64,000 nt of DNA from Chryseobacterium cucumeris (GTDB lineage: Bacteria; Bacteroidota; Bacteroidia; Flavobacteriales; Weeksellaceae): assembly GCF_016775705.1 (NCBI RefSeq), contig NZ_CP068760.1:3596001-3660000 (forward strand), in the 5' to 3' direction. The position numbers were made by a program, and so were the translations under genes. A model generated the notes under the pieces. That model had not been told where the DNA came from. It searched no databases and worked only from the letters and a program-made list of their open reading frames with translations. Of this stretch, positions 53,587 to 62,415 are shown piece after piece (the stretch's first letter is position 1; the number at the start of each line of letters is the position of its first letter).

Positions 53587-54354
53587 ATGAAGTTGAAATT
53601 TTTAGGAACCGGTACTTCTCAAGGTGTACCCGTTATAGGCTGTACATGTGAAGTGTGTACTTCAGAAAATCCCAAAGACAAACGTTTACGTTCTTCCGTG
53701 ATGGTTACCACGGACGAAAATAAAAAAATACTGATCGACTGCGGACCGGATTTCAGGCAGCAAATGCTTACCAACCATGAACATACTGTAGACATTGCTC
53801 TGATTACCCATGAACATAATGACCACGTGATCGGGCTGGATGATATGCGGCCCCTGATATTTAAAAGTGGAAAAGATGTTCCGTTGTACTGCTATTCAAG
53901 GGTGGCTCATGAGATAAAAAACAGATTTCCTTATGCTTTTGCGGATGTAAGATATCCCGGCGCACCCGCTTTTGAGCTACACGAAATAGAAAATAAGCCT
54001 TTTGAGGTATTGGACACAGAAATCACTCCTGTGGAGGTGATTCACTATAAAATTACCGTTTTCGGATATAAGTTTAAACAACTGGCTTACATTACGGATG
54101 CCGGCTTTATTTCTGAAACGGAAAAGCAAAAACTGAAGGATCTTGATGTCCTGATCTTAAACTGCATCAGAAAATTTGATCCCCATCCTGCCCATTTTAT
54201 CCTTCCGGATGTTATTAAATTATTTGAAGAGCTAAAACCTAAAAAATTATTTTTAACCCACATCAGCCATCATCTTGGACTGCATGATATTGAAGATAAG
54301 GAGCTTCCGGCCGGAATACACCTTGCCTACGATGGTTTGGAACTTAATTTTTAA
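53587..54354 (+). CDS. MBL-fold metallo-hydrolase (PhnP/RNase Z-like)
   Basis: 255 residues from ATG 53587; the longer frame from 53539 overlaps the divergent promoter region. MBL motifs: LGTGTSQGVPVIGCTCEVC, DCGPDFRQQ, THEHNDHVIGLDD (HxHxDH), TDAGF (Asp), and LTHISHH (last His). Lacks the flexible arm of tRNase Z, so a phosphodiesterase of the PhnP type is likeliest. Cysteines near the N-terminus (CTCEVC) could bind another zinc. Cytosolic. Confidence 0.85.
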   Translation: MKLKFLGTGTSQGVPVIGCTCEVCTSENPKDKRLRSSVMVTTDENKKILIDCGPDFRQQMLTNHEHTVDIALITHEHNDHVIGLDDMRPLIFKSGKDVPLYCYSRVAHEIKNRFPYAFADVRYPGAPAFELHEIENKPFEVLDTEITPVEVIHYKITVFGYKFKQLAYITDAGFISETEKQKLKDLDVLILNCIRKFDPHPAHFILPDVIKLFEELKPKKLFLTHISHHLGLHDIEDKELPAGIHLAYDGLELNF

Positions 54355-54396
54355 AAAAAAATCTTCAAAAAGCTTTTGAACATTGAAAAAAGTTCC

Positions 54397-54404
54397 TATA
54401 TTTG
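54397..54404 (+). promoter_or_regulatory. -7 element for tRNA-Leu
   Basis: TATATTTG with TTTTG 18 bases upstream (54374-54378), a full consensus promoter 43 bases before the tRNA. Confidence 0.65.
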
Positions 54405-54447
54405 CACACCAATTTGAAACAAACATCACGTTTGAATTCAACATCAA

Positions 54448-54527
54448 GCCCAGGTGGCGGAATTGGTAGACGCGCTGGTCTCAAACACCAGTTCTTAGGA
54501 GTACCGGTTCGATCCCGGTCCTGGGTA
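54448..54527 (+). tRNA. tRNA-Leu (anticodon CAA)
   Basis: 80 bases. Acceptor arms GCCCAGG and CCTGGGT (one G-T pair), discriminator A, no encoded CCA. Anticodon stem CTGGT/ACCAG with loop CTCAAAC gives anticodon CAA, reading UUG. D arm contains GGAATTGGTAGACGCG and T arm GGTTCGATCCCGG. The short variable region TTCTTAGGAGT still forms the class II arm. Own promoter and terminator. Confidence 0.95.
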
Positions 54528-54530
54528 CAA

Positions 54531-54566
54531 AAAACCTCTGAAATCATTTGATTTTCAGAGGTTTTT
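54531..54566 (+). terminator. Terminator of tRNA-Leu
   Basis: AACCTCTGAAATCA and TGATTTTCAGAGGTT pair with one bulge, then TTT. Confidence 0.75.
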
Positions 54567-54598
54567 GATTTAAAAATTATACTCATTGAAATATTGCA

Positions 54599-55282
54599 TT
54601 AGATACCATAATACACAATAGTAACTGATCCCTGAGTTATTCTAAAAACCCTGGTATAACTTGCTGTAACTGTAACAACATCTCCAACATTAAAAAACTG
54701 AGTTCCTGCCAGGTTATGTCCTATATATTGCGTTCCATCCATATGTCCCGAAACATTAACTGAAAATGAAGAACCGTTTTTAAAAATCGATGTGGTAGCA
54801 CTCCCCCCTGAGGGGTTGTTCATGGAGGTATCATATTTTACAAACACTGAAAAATTATAATATCCTGCTTTATTTATGGTAAAAGAACCATTATTATAGG
54901 TCATATTGGCTACATTATTTTTATTGATCGTAAAAGCAACTGTATAATCAGTATTTGCTGCCTGATTAGCAGATGTATTAGCTAAACCTATCGTAGAAAT
55001 AGCAGGTATATTCAGGTTGCTTGCATCTGTCAAAAAGCCGTTGGAATCCGTGCCTAATACTCCAATATTTTTGTATTTTTCAAACCGTACTCCTCCATCA
55101 TCTTGCACGCGTAACAATTCTTTATTAGTACTGTCATTAACCTCCAGGGCTTTGGTTGCGCTGGTAGTCCCTTTACTGAGAATATCAAGCGCTGCACTAG
55201 GAGAAGAGGTATTAATACCAGTTTGTGAATATGCTTTTATAAAAGCAAATAGGATAGCTAATAATAAAAATTTTTTTTTCAT
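54599..55282 (-). CDS. Secreted C1q/TNF-like protein
   Basis: 227 residues with a signal peptide ending AYSQ. The N-terminus of the mature chain is the TGINTSSPSAALDI motif found on many Bacteroidota surface proteins; the C-terminal ~130 residues have the jelly-roll pattern of a C1q-like domain (FTINKAGYYNFSVFVKYD and FFNVGDVVTVTASYTR). Likely a trimeric adhesin tip or surface protein. Promoter TACTTTTG at 55310-55317 (minus). A solitary gene. Confidence 0.7.
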   Translation of the reverse strand: MKKKFLLLAILFAFIKAYSQTGINTSSPSAALDILSKGTTSATKALEVNDSTNKELLRVQDDGGVRFEKYKNIGVLGTDSNGFLTDASNLNIPAISTIGLANTSANQAANTDYTVAFTINKNNVANMTYNNGSFTINKAGYYNFSVFVKYDTSMNNPSGGSATTSIFKNGSSFSVNVSGHMDGTQYIGHNLAGTQFFNVGDVVTVTASYTRVFRITQGSVTIVYYGI

Positions 55283-55309
55283 AAAAATCGGATTTTAAAT
55301 AATTCCGGT

Positions 55310-55317
55310 CAAAAGTA
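55310..55317 (-). promoter_or_regulatory. -7 element of the C1q-like gene
   Basis: TACTTTTG on the minus strand with TTTTG 21 bases upstream; 27 bases before the start codon. Confidence 0.55.
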
Positions 55318-55660
55318 TGTCCAAACCAGTCTTCAGTTCAAAATCACAAGTACATCAAAAATACATCATCATAATAACAGGTTGAAAATCAAAAGAGAAA
55401 AAATATAAAAAAGAAAAAAAATTCTACATATCCGATCTAAAGCTTAATGTTAACAACGATTCCACCTCACAAAAATGCACCCCCGTTATAAGAAGCTTTT
55501 ACCTACTTTTGAATTATCTAACCTTTATTTTCAGTATAATCTGATTATTTTGAAATTGCCGGCAGAAAAATTCAGTCTCTAAAAATAACTGATTAAGAAA
55601 AACAATGTAGTGTGAGGATCATTTATCTGAACTATGTCTGTGAAAGGAGACTCAATAAAA
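55318..55660. other. Intergenic gap, no gene seen
   Basis: AT-rich DNA upstream of the C1q-like gene and downstream of the antiporter. No ORF of interest and no repeat recognised. Confidence 0.45.
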
Positions 55661-55663
55661 ATT

Positions 55664-55703
55664 ATAAAAAAGGGTCCGTTACCAACTCATGAAAACGGAC
55701 TCT
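55664..55703 (-). terminator. Terminator of the Na+/H+ antiporter
   Basis: GTCCGTT (55674-55680) pairs with AACGGAC (55694-55700); six Ts follow on the minus strand. Confidence 0.6.
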
Positions 55704-55735
55704 TAATAATCAGAATTAATTGTGACTGAATACTA

Positions 55736-57313
55736 TCAGCCTTTCATATTCAATCTTTCCTCCTGCAAGTCCAATAGTCTCAGATGTTTTCTGATGATAT
55801 TTTCATCCAGTAGCAATTCCTCACGGTTTTTATGGATAAGCCAGCTTCTTTGGGTGTCGAGAATGTCAATATAAATATGTCTGTATTCTTCGTAATTTAA
55901 AATAATTTCAGAACTGCTCAACTGGTTTTCATATTTCTGTAACTGATCTTTCAATGCGGGAAAACTGTCTATTTTATCAGCATAGTCGCTCCGGATTTTA
56001 TCAAGTGCTACTTTTGCCAGACTGTTCTGAATGTCGTAATCGATTTCTTTTGCACTTCTTACGAAATCACGGTCGACCGGCGGAAATTTCTTAAGTAAAA
56101 AAGGAAGCGTAAGTCCTTGCAAAAGCAGCGTTACCAGAATCACAATAAATGTAATAAACAGGATCATATTTCTTTGTGGAAACGGAGATCCATCATCTAA
56201 AGTCATAGGAATGGAAAGTGCTGCCGCCAGGGAAACTACTCCCCGCATGCCGGTCCATCCAATAATCAGGGGAGTTTGCCAGCCTGGTGACTGTGGATCC
56301 GCAACGGTAATAAAATTTCTCATAATCAAGGTGGTTATCAACGCTCCATATCCTGCTAAAATCCGGACAATAATCAGGACCATAGTGACTGCAATTCCAT
56401 AGCCAATCGCAGTGTAAATATCTGTGTCGCCTAAACCTGAAACAATTTCCGGTAAATCTAACCCGATAAGCATAAAAACAATCCCGTTTAACAGAAAGCA
56501 AAGACTTTCCCAAACTGTTACCGTACGTATCCGGGACGCACTGCTGAGAAAATCATGGCTCCGATAGGAAAGAAACAGTCCTCCGGTTACTACTGCCAGG
56601 ACTCCTGATGCATGCAGTTGTTCTGCAGCCAGATACATAGAAAACGGAGCAATAAAAGTCAGCAGAATATCTATATTTGAATCGGTAGGTAACATTTTAT
56701 GGATTTTCAGAAAGACGTACGCTATTACAAGTCCGATCCCCATACCTCCGAAGCACATCCATACAAAACTTCCGGCTGCTTCATGCCACACAAACTGTCC
56801 GGTTGCAGCAGCAATCATAGCAAACCTGAAAATAATCAGAGAAGAAGCATCATTCAGCAAACTTTCCCCTTCCAGAATGGAAGAAAGCCTTTTCGGAACC
56901 TTTACAAATTTCAGAATTGCCCCGGCACTCACGGCATCAGGTGGAGAAACAATCCCGCCCAATAAAAAACCAAGAGCCAGAGAAAACCCGGGAATAAAAT
57001 AATTGGCAAAAGCTGCTACAGACAATGCAGTAAAGAAAACCACAACAAAAGCAAAGCTGAAAATAATCCTGCGCCATCTCCAAAGTTCTTTCCATGAGGT
57101 TGACCACGCAGCTTCGTATAGCAAAGGAGGTAAAAAAATGATAAATAGTAATTCAGGCTCTATTTTAACAGGCGGCACTCCGGGAATAAAACTGATGACA
57201 AGTCCGGCCAATACCAGCAAAACCGGATATGCTACTTTAATCTTATTAGCCAGCATGATCAGCATGGTAATTAAGAAAACCAGGAACAGATAAAATTCAA
57301 AGTTTTTAAGCAT
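55736..57313 (-). CDS. Na+/H+ antiporter (CPA1/NhaP type)
   Basis: 525 residues with 12-13 membrane helices in the first ~410 and a cytosolic tail of ~115 residues. The active-site helix carries GGIVSPPDAVSAGA, followed by EGESLLNDASSLIIFR, the CPA1 ND-motif region. Exchanges Na+ (or K+) for H+ across the inner membrane. The tail lacks a RCK/TrkA-type fold visible to me and is rich in charged helices. Single-gene transcript. Confidence 0.9.
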   Translation of the reverse strand: MLKNFEFYLFLVFLITMLIMLANKIKVAYPVLLVLAGLVISFIPGVPPVKIEPELLFIIFLPPLLYEAAWSTSWKELWRWRRIIFSFAFVVVFFTALSVAAFANYFIPGFSLALGFLLGGIVSPPDAVSAGAILKFVKVPKRLSSILEGESLLNDASSLIIFRFAMIAAATGQFVWHEAAGSFVWMCFGGMGIGLVIAYVFLKIHKMLPTDSNIDILLTFIAPFSMYLAAEQLHASGVLAVVTGGLFLSYRSHDFLSSASRIRTVTVWESLCFLLNGIVFMLIGLDLPEIVSGLGDTDIYTAIGYGIAVTMVLIIVRILAGYGALITTLIMRNFITVADPQSPGWQTPLIIGWTGMRGVVSLAAALSIPMTLDDGSPFPQRNMILFITFIVILVTLLLQGLTLPFLLKKFPPVDRDFVRSAKEIDYDIQNSLAKVALDKIRSDYADKIDSFPALKDQLQKYENQLSSSEIILNYEEYRHIYIDILDTQRSWLIHKNREELLLDENIIRKHLRLLDLQEERLNMKG

Positions 57314-57396
57314 AGGAAAAATTTAGATACTTAAATATATATTAAATTTTTAAAAACCATACCCATTTTACTTACCGCAGTTTTATCGGAAAACTA

Positions 57397-57930
57397 TTAC
57401 TTTTTTCTATTATAATGCAGCTGTATCAATCCGGTTTCAAATGTTTTTGCAGTAATATATTCAAGTGCCTGCTCGGGGCGGCCATCTTTAAAAAGCTTTG
57501 TTCCGCCGCCTAATAAGACAGGAATCACAGAAATAATAAATTCGTCTATCAGATCATGCTTCAATAATTCATTGATTATTTCAGCACCACCATCACAATA
57601 TATATTTTTTCCTTCCCTGGATTTTAAATGGTTAACCAATTCTGTTATATCTCCTGTATAGAAAGTCGTTCTGCCCTCTTTCGGCCTTGTTATTCCTGTG
57701 ATTACGTAAACATCCCGCTGGCCGTTGTCATAATGAGACGGGTCAATTTCTTTCATCACATAATCATAGGTTTTCCTACCTACAATTACAGTGTCAATTC
57801 CGGCAGTAAAGTCCGCATAGCCGTAATCCTCACCTTCTTTTTCAACGATTTTCAGAAAGCTCAGGTCGTCATTGGGCTGGGCTATATAGCCATCTAAGCT
57901 CATAGCAATAAAAAGTGATAGTTTTCGCAT
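57397..57930 (-). CDS. Dihydrofolate reductase-family protein
   Basis: 177 residues from the ATG at 57930; a longer frame to 57972 crosses the promoter (TAAATTTG, 57954-57961, minus). RibD/DHFR-like fold: MRKLSLFIAMSLDGYIA, DTVIVGRKTYD, CDGGAEIINELLKHDLIDEF and IPVLLGGGTKLF. Such proteins are NADPH-dependent reductases of unknown substrate, not the essential folate enzyme. It lies downstream of an AraC regulator on the same strand (71-base gap), which may control it. Confidence 0.85.
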   Translation of the reverse strand: MRKLSLFIAMSLDGYIAQPNDDLSFLKIVEKEGEDYGYADFTAGIDTVIVGRKTYDYVMKEIDPSHYDNGQRDVYVITGITRPKEGRTTFYTGDITELVNHLKSREGKNIYCDGGAEIINELLKHDLIDEFIISVIPVLLGGGTKLFKDGRPEQALEYITAKTFETGLIQLHYNRKK

Positions 57931-57953
57931 TGATTTTAGTTTTAATATAGCAG

Positions 57954-57961
57954 CAAATTTA
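57954..57961 (-). promoter_or_regulatory. -7 element of the DHFR-like gene
   Basis: TAAATTTG on the minus strand, exact consensus, 23 bases before the chosen ATG. Confidence 0.5.
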
Positions 57962-58001
57962 TTTCTACACAACGATCTGCACTTTGTAAAAATGCGACAA
58001 A

Positions 58002-58736
58002 TTAAAGAAATGAAGGTGCAAGTCCCGTATTTCGTTTGATTTCATTGGTAAGATGCGAATGATCATAATAGCCGCATTCAAACGCAATTTCCAATAAGCT
58101 CCGGTTTTGATCTGAATCTTTAATCAAACTCATAGCATACTGAAACCGGATAATATTTGAATATTCCCTGGGTGATAATCCGATTAGCTTTTTAAAATTC
58201 CGTTCCAGCTGCCTTACAGTCGTACAATGTATTTTGGCCAGCTCGTTAATACTTATCTTTCCGTTTACTGAATGTATATGATTAAGCACTTCCTGTAGCC
58301 GGATGTTTTTGTTTTTTAATCTATTGGAAAAGAACTGGTTAAAATAATAGAAAGGGTTGTCAGATGTTTTCTCAACACTAAAGGAATGGACTTTATCAAA
58401 TTCAACAGTGGCATTTGTCAATTCATTTTGTGAGGCATAGCTGTAAAAATTTGAAAAAGTGGCAGGTTTCAGACACACGCCTGCTAAATGGGTTTCGCTA
58501 TCAATACAACTATCTTTAAAAGTATTCATGGCACCCACTACATAAGTCTTTCCATGTTCCATGGTGAATAAGCCATTATCCGTTACACATTGATCTCCCA
58601 AATTGATGAGTATACCTGCGCAGCCATCCGGGAAAACCCTTTCCCATTGTCTTTCTATGAGATTTTCTTTCAATTCCCAATAGAAATGGATAAAAGGTTC
58701 TAATTCTTTACAAGGTTTTGCTTTTTTGTACTGCAT
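58002..58736 (-). CDS. AraC-family regulator
   Basis: 244 residues. The N-terminal ~140 residues are the ligand part (KPCKELEPFIHFYWELKE and GCAGILINLGDQ), related to the DUF6597 domain; the C-terminal HTH pair is INELAKIHCTTVRQLERNFKKL and IAFECGYYDHSHLTNEIKRNTGLAPSFL. Probably controls the DHFR-like gene downstream. The effector is unknown. Confidence 0.87.
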   Translation of the reverse strand: MQYKKAKPCKELEPFIHFYWELKENLIERQWERVFPDGCAGILINLGDQCVTDNGLFTMEHGKTYVVGAMNTFKDSCIDSETHLAGVCLKPATFSNFYSYASQNELTNATVEFDKVHSFSVEKTSDNPFYYFNQFFSNRLKNKNIRLQEVLNHIHSVNGKISINELAKIHCTTVRQLERNFKKLIGLSPREYSNIIRFQYAMSLIKDSDQNRSLLEIAFECGYYDHSHLTNEIKRNTGLAPSFL

Positions 58737-59081
58737 GGCTTATACAATTCGCTCTTTAGGTTATCTGTAAGTATTAGTTAATATTTTTAATAGTACATAT
58801 TCTGATGTATTTTAAATATACAAAAATATCCCTTTACAGATGATTTCTATACCCAATCTTATTCTCAACAAGGAATTATGTATTTAATGTAATGGTGACT
58901 TCGTTACATAAATAAATCCCAGCCTGTAGTCTGGGATTCATTGTTCATAAAACGTTCATACAAAATAACCATGAAATGTATTTTGGTCTCTTCAGATTGC
59001 ACACTTACCTGCTATTTTAACTCTGATGATGATCAGATTTAAGAAATAGTATAATCATCTTATTGAGAATTGTAATTATTT
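58737..59081. other. Gap between AraC gene and lysC; weak lysC terminator
   Basis: AATCCCAG and CTGGGATT (58914-58938) form a hairpin that could end lysC transcription on the minus strand, without a good T run. Nothing else is seen in the 345 bases. Confidence 0.45.
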
Positions 59082-60401
59082 TTAAAACAATCTGTTATGA
59101 AGGGATCTCAAGGCTTCTATCTTGTAAGCAGATGAAACAAGCAGTGAAATATTATTTTCACTTCCACCATAGGAAATCATTCTGATCGGAATATGTTTTA
59201 CCGCCTCGGAAACAATAGTGGCATATCCGTTGTTGTTTTTTCTGAAATCTCCTACGATACAAACGATAGACTGTTCGTTATCAATCTCAACGGCTGAAAA
59301 AGATTCCAGTTCTTTCACAATTTCAGAAAGATAATCGGTTTGGTCTATGGTAAGTGAAACAGCTACTTCAGAAGTAGTAATCATATCAATAGGGGTTTTA
59401 TAGCGTTCAAAAACTTCAAAAACCTTTCTTAAAAATCCGTAAGCCATCAACATTCGGGAAGACTGAATACGGATTGCCGTAATATTATCCTTTGCTGCTA
59501 TAGCCACAATCTGATTTTGATTGGTAGTTTCTCCGGAGATCAAAGTTCCGGACGCACTTAAATTCATCGTATCCAGCAATCTTACGGGAACATTATATTT
59601 TCTTGCCGGAAAAACACTTTGCGGATGAAGAATTTTAGCTCCAAAATAGGATAATTCGGCAGCTTCGTCAAAACTAAGTCTGGCAATAGATTTTGTATTT
59701 TGAACATATCTCGGATCATTATTATGGAATCCGTCAATATCTGTCCAGATCTGGATTTCTTCAACCTGCAGTGCCGCTCCTAATAAAGAGGCTGTATAAT
59801 CTGAACCTCCTCTTTGTAAATTGTCAATTTCACCCTCAGCATTTCTGCAGATGTACCCTTGGGTGATAAATAAGGTTTCCTCCGGGAATTCTGCAATTTT
59901 ACGTTCTGCATGTTCTCTGATGTAATCGATATTCGGTTCTTTATCTTCATCAATCAGCATGAAATCAAGCGCTGACAATAATACTGACGGAACTTCAATT
60001 TCTTTTAAGTGTAAATGGAAAAGCGTTGTTGAAATAATTTCTCCCTGAGCCAGAATAACACGCTCTGCACTGGAGTTAAAGTTTTTATTTTTAAACTGAT
60101 AAAACAGATCAAATATTTTGTCAATGAATAGTAATGCTTCTGAAATACCTTCTTCAGTTTTAAATAGCTCATTGACAAATTTTTTGTATTTGTCGTACAG
60201 TACATCAATATGTTGGTAAGCGGCTTCAATATCTTTGTTCTCATACAGCTCTGATAATTTTACCAAATCGTTTGTAGTTCCGGAAACAGCTGATAAAACA
60301 ACAAGGTGTTTATCTGCTGCCTGAGATCTGATGATCGGTAATAACTGTTCGATTCTCTCCGGACTTCCTACTGAAGTTCCTCCAAATTTTAATACTTTCA
60401 T
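59082..60401 (-). CDS. lysC: Aspartokinase
   Basis: 439 residues, monofunctional. Phosphorylates aspartate, first step to lysine, threonine, methionine and diaminopimelate. Kinase core: KVLKFGGTSVGSPERI, VVLSAVSGTTNDLVKL, LQRGGSDYTASLLGAAL, and SYFGAKILHP; C-terminal ACT domains (about 310-439: ITAIRIQSSRMLMAYGFLRKVFEVF and VCIVGDFRKN). Feedback by lysine is expected from the ACT pair. Preceded by a leader-peptide attenuator with Lys codons, which supports control by lysine supply. Confidence 0.94.
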   Translation of the reverse strand: MKVLKFGGTSVGSPERIEQLLPIIRSQAADKHLVVLSAVSGTTNDLVKLSELYENKDIEAAYQHIDVLYDKYKKFVNELFKTEEGISEALLFIDKIFDLFYQFKNKNFNSSAERVILAQGEIISTTLFHLHLKEIEVPSVLLSALDFMLIDEDKEPNIDYIREHAERKIAEFPEETLFITQGYICRNAEGEIDNLQRGGSDYTASLLGAALQVEEIQIWTDIDGFHNNDPRYVQNTKSIARLSFDEAAELSYFGAKILHPQSVFPARKYNVPVRLLDTMNLSASGTLISGETTNQNQIVAIAAKDNITAIRIQSSRMLMAYGFLRKVFEVFERYKTPIDMITTSEVAVSLTIDQTDYLSEIVKELESFSAVEIDNEQSIVCIVGDFRKNNNGYATIVSEAVKHIPIRMISYGGSENNISLLVSSAYKIEALRSLHNRLF

Positions 60402-60429
60402 AATAGATATAAATTGTTAAATATTTTCC

Positions 60430-60579
60430 AAAAAAAAAGAGCTTGTCGTGATGACAAGCTCCTGATATATTTTAGTTTCTAACCAAAGGAAAATGACTCA
60501 CGACGTTCGACGTAAGTTCTGTTTCTTTGCTTTTTTAAGGTTAGATAAAATCATTTTCTTTTTTTGCTGGGCAAATATA
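60430..60579 (-). promoter_or_regulatory. lysC leader: promoter, Lys leader ORF and attenuator terminator
   Basis: Minus strand. Promoter TATATTTG (60572-60579), then an 18-codon leader ORF, then a terminator GAGCTTGTC / GACAAGCTC (60439-60461, loop of 5) with nine Ts (60430-60438), ending 28 bases before lysC. GTCGTGA (60498-60504), the end of the leader ORF including its stop, can pair with TCACGAC (60445-60451) in the loop and 3' arm of the terminator, giving an antiterminator. Stalling at Lys codons would free it; translation to the stop codon would block it. Confidence 0.7.
60498..60554 (-). CDS. lysC leader peptide with Lys-Lys-Ala-Lys-Lys
   Basis: 18 residues, MILSNLKKAKKQNLRRTS, ATG at 60552-60554, stop TGA. 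Codons 7-11 are AAA AAA GCA AAG AAA. It starts about 10 bases after the expected transcript start behind the promoter at 60572. The tyrA leader peptide is also exactly 18 codons with its regulatory codons at positions 8-10. Confidence 0.6.
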   Translation of the reverse strand: MILSNLKKAKKQNLRRTS

Positions 60580-60623
60580 CGGATTTTTATTAATCTCACA
60601 ACAAAAATCATTTTATCCGGCAT

Positions 60624-61319
60624 TTATGCAACATTAACCCCGAAAATATGCCCTACCAATGCTGTAATTCCCATCGCAACGGTTCCCCAGAAACAGATTC
60701 TTAATACCGCTATCTTAATGCAGGAACCTCCGGCTCTGGCAGAAATTGCCCCCAAAAGCATTAAAAAGATGATTGAAAAACCATATTGGAAATACACCAT
60801 TTGTTTGAGTGGCGCCAAAAGAGAAACGGTAAAAGGCAGTAAAGCTCCCACAGCAAATGAACCGAATGAAGCCATTGCTGCCAGCAATGGCTTGGCCTGT
60901 GTTATTTCATTAATTCCCAGTTCGTCACGGGCATGTGCTCCAAGCGCATCGTGTTCTGTAAGTTCAATAGCTACCTGCATTGCCGTTTCCTGGGTACAGC
61001 CTCTTTTTTCATACACTTTGGCCAGTTCTCTAAGCTCTATTTCCGGCATCTCTTCAAGTTCCCGCTTCTCGCGTAGCAAATCTGCTCTTTCTGTATCTTC
61101 CTGGGAACTTACAGAAACATATTCACCGGCAGCCATAGACATTGCCCCGGCAATCATACCTGCTAATGCAGCAAGGATAATGATATGACGTTCCGGTTCT
61201 GCCGCCGCAACTCCAATGACAATACTTGTGGTGGATAACAATCCGTCATTTGCTCCCAATACAGCTGCCCTAAGCCAGCCTACCCTGTTTACATAATGTT
61301 TTTCCAGCTGATGATGCAT
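60624..61319 (-). CDS. VIT1/CCC1-type iron/manganese transporter
   Basis: 231 residues from the ATG at 61319; a frame starting at 61373 (249 residues) overlaps a promoter-like TAACTTTA. Five membrane helices; RVGWLRAAVLGANDGLLSTTSIVIGVAA and AGMIAGAMSMAAGEYVSVSSQEDTERAD are standard VIT motifs with the metal-binding Glu-rich loop (LLREKRELEEMPEIELRELAKVYEK). Exports or stores Fe2+/Mn2+, inner membrane. It lies upstream of the lysC leader on the same strand but has its own stop and spacing (about 45 bases to the lysC promoter). Confidence 0.87.
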   Translation of the reverse strand: MHHQLEKHYVNRVGWLRAAVLGANDGLLSTTSIVIGVAAAEPERHIIILAALAGMIAGAMSMAAGEYVSVSSQEDTERADLLREKRELEEMPEIELRELAKVYEKRGCTQETAMQVAIELTEHDALGAHARDELGINEITQAKPLLAAMASFGSFAVGALLPFTVSLLAPLKQMVYFQYGFSIIFLMLLGAISARAGGSCIKIAVLRICFWGTVAMGITALVGHIFGVNVA

Positions 61320-61487
61320 AAATTTTCTTTTTGGTGGCAGGCTAAAGTTACCCAATATTTCGTCAAGAATCATTTTAAATTATATTCATTCTTACAGGGA
61401 AGGCTCCCCAATACAGCATTAATACACTATAAATCAAAACATAACATTACAAAACAGCATCATTCTGTTCAGAAAATCCTATTTTCT

Positions 61488-61495
61488 TATCTTTG
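61488..61495 (+). promoter_or_regulatory. -7 element for lgt, giving a near-leaderless message
   Basis: TATCTTTG, exact consensus; the ATG starts 5 bases after its last base, where transcription should begin. Confidence 0.6.
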
Positions 61496-61500
61496 CAGCA

Positions 61501-62337
61501 ATGAATTTATTATATATCAACTGGAATATTAATCCCGAAATCGTCAATATCTTAGGACTTCCCATAAAATATTACGGATTATTATTTCTTACGGGACTTG
61601 TTTTATCACTTAATATTTTAAAAAGAATTTATAAAAAAGAAGGCCTTAGTTCACAAGCCCATGAGGCTTTATTCTCCTACGCCCTGATCGGAATTCTGGT
61701 GGGTGCAAGACTGGGGCACTGCTTTTTTTACGATTTTGATTATTATTCACAACATCCGCTTGAAATATTTTTACCTATTCAAAAAGGACCGGATGGGGTT
61801 TATCATTTCACCGGATTTGCCGGTCTTGCCAGCCATGGCGGCGGTATTGGTCTGGTGATTATGCTTCTCATTTACGCAAGAAAATATTCTATCCCATTCA
61901 TGACCGTTCTGGACGCCATAGCGATTGTACTTCCGCTGGGTGGTACTTTCATCAGGCTGGCCAATCTCATGAATTCTGAAATTATAGGAATTCCTACTGA
62001 TGTTCCATGGGCTTTTATCTTCCGTCAGGTTGATGATCTTCCGAGACATCCGGCCCAGCTTTACGAGGCCATCTCTTATTTTATCATTTTCCTCTCTGTT
62101 TATTTTATCTACAGGAAGAATATCTTTAAAATCGGAAAAGGGTTTTATTTCGGAATAAGCATTCTGCTGATCTTTATTATGAGAATCCTGATTGAATTTA
62201 TCAAGGTGGATCAGGTAGAATTCGAACACGGAATGAGCTTAAATATGGGACAGCTTCTGAGTATTCCGTTTGTTCTTCTCGGATTATTCTTTATGATCAA
62301 AAGTATACTGGAGAAAGGAAAGGTTAAAACCACTTAA
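61501..62337 (+). CDS. lgt: Prolipoprotein diacylglyceryl transferase
   Basis: 278 residues with about seven membrane helices. Transfers diacylglycerol from phosphatidylglycerol to the lipobox Cys, the first step of lipoprotein maturation. Family features are present: the start NINPEIVNILGLPIKYYGLLF, GARLGHCFFYDFDYY, GGGIGLVIML (periplasmic face), and RLANLMNSEIIGIPTDVPWAFIF with the conserved Asn/Glu pair; RHPAQLYEAI supplies the conserved His. Essential for the many lipoproteins in the 6-10 kb array. Followed by a strong terminator. Confidence 0.96.
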   Translation: MNLLYINWNINPEIVNILGLPIKYYGLLFLTGLVLSLNILKRIYKKEGLSSQAHEALFSYALIGILVGARLGHCFFYDFDYYSQHPLEIFLPIQKGPDGVYHFTGFAGLASHGGGIGLVIMLLIYARKYSIPFMTVLDAIAIVLPLGGTFIRLANLMNSEIIGIPTDVPWAFIFRQVDDLPRHPAQLYEAISYFIIFLSVYFIYRKNIFKIGKGFYFGISILLIFIMRILIEFIKVDQVEFEHGMSLNMGQLLSIPFVLLGLFFMIKSILEKGKVKTT

Positions 62338-62357
62338 TTTCCTTATTCTTTTACCAT

Positions 62358-62398
62358 AAAAGAACTCACTGAAAGTTGTTTTCAGTGAGTTCTTTTTT
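62358..62398. terminator. Bidirectional terminator (lgt / SDR)
   Basis: AGAACTCACTGAAA and TTTCAGTGAGTTCT form a 14-bp stem, with T runs on both strands. Confidence 0.8.
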
Positions 62399-62415
62399 TA
62401 ATGGATTTACAAATA

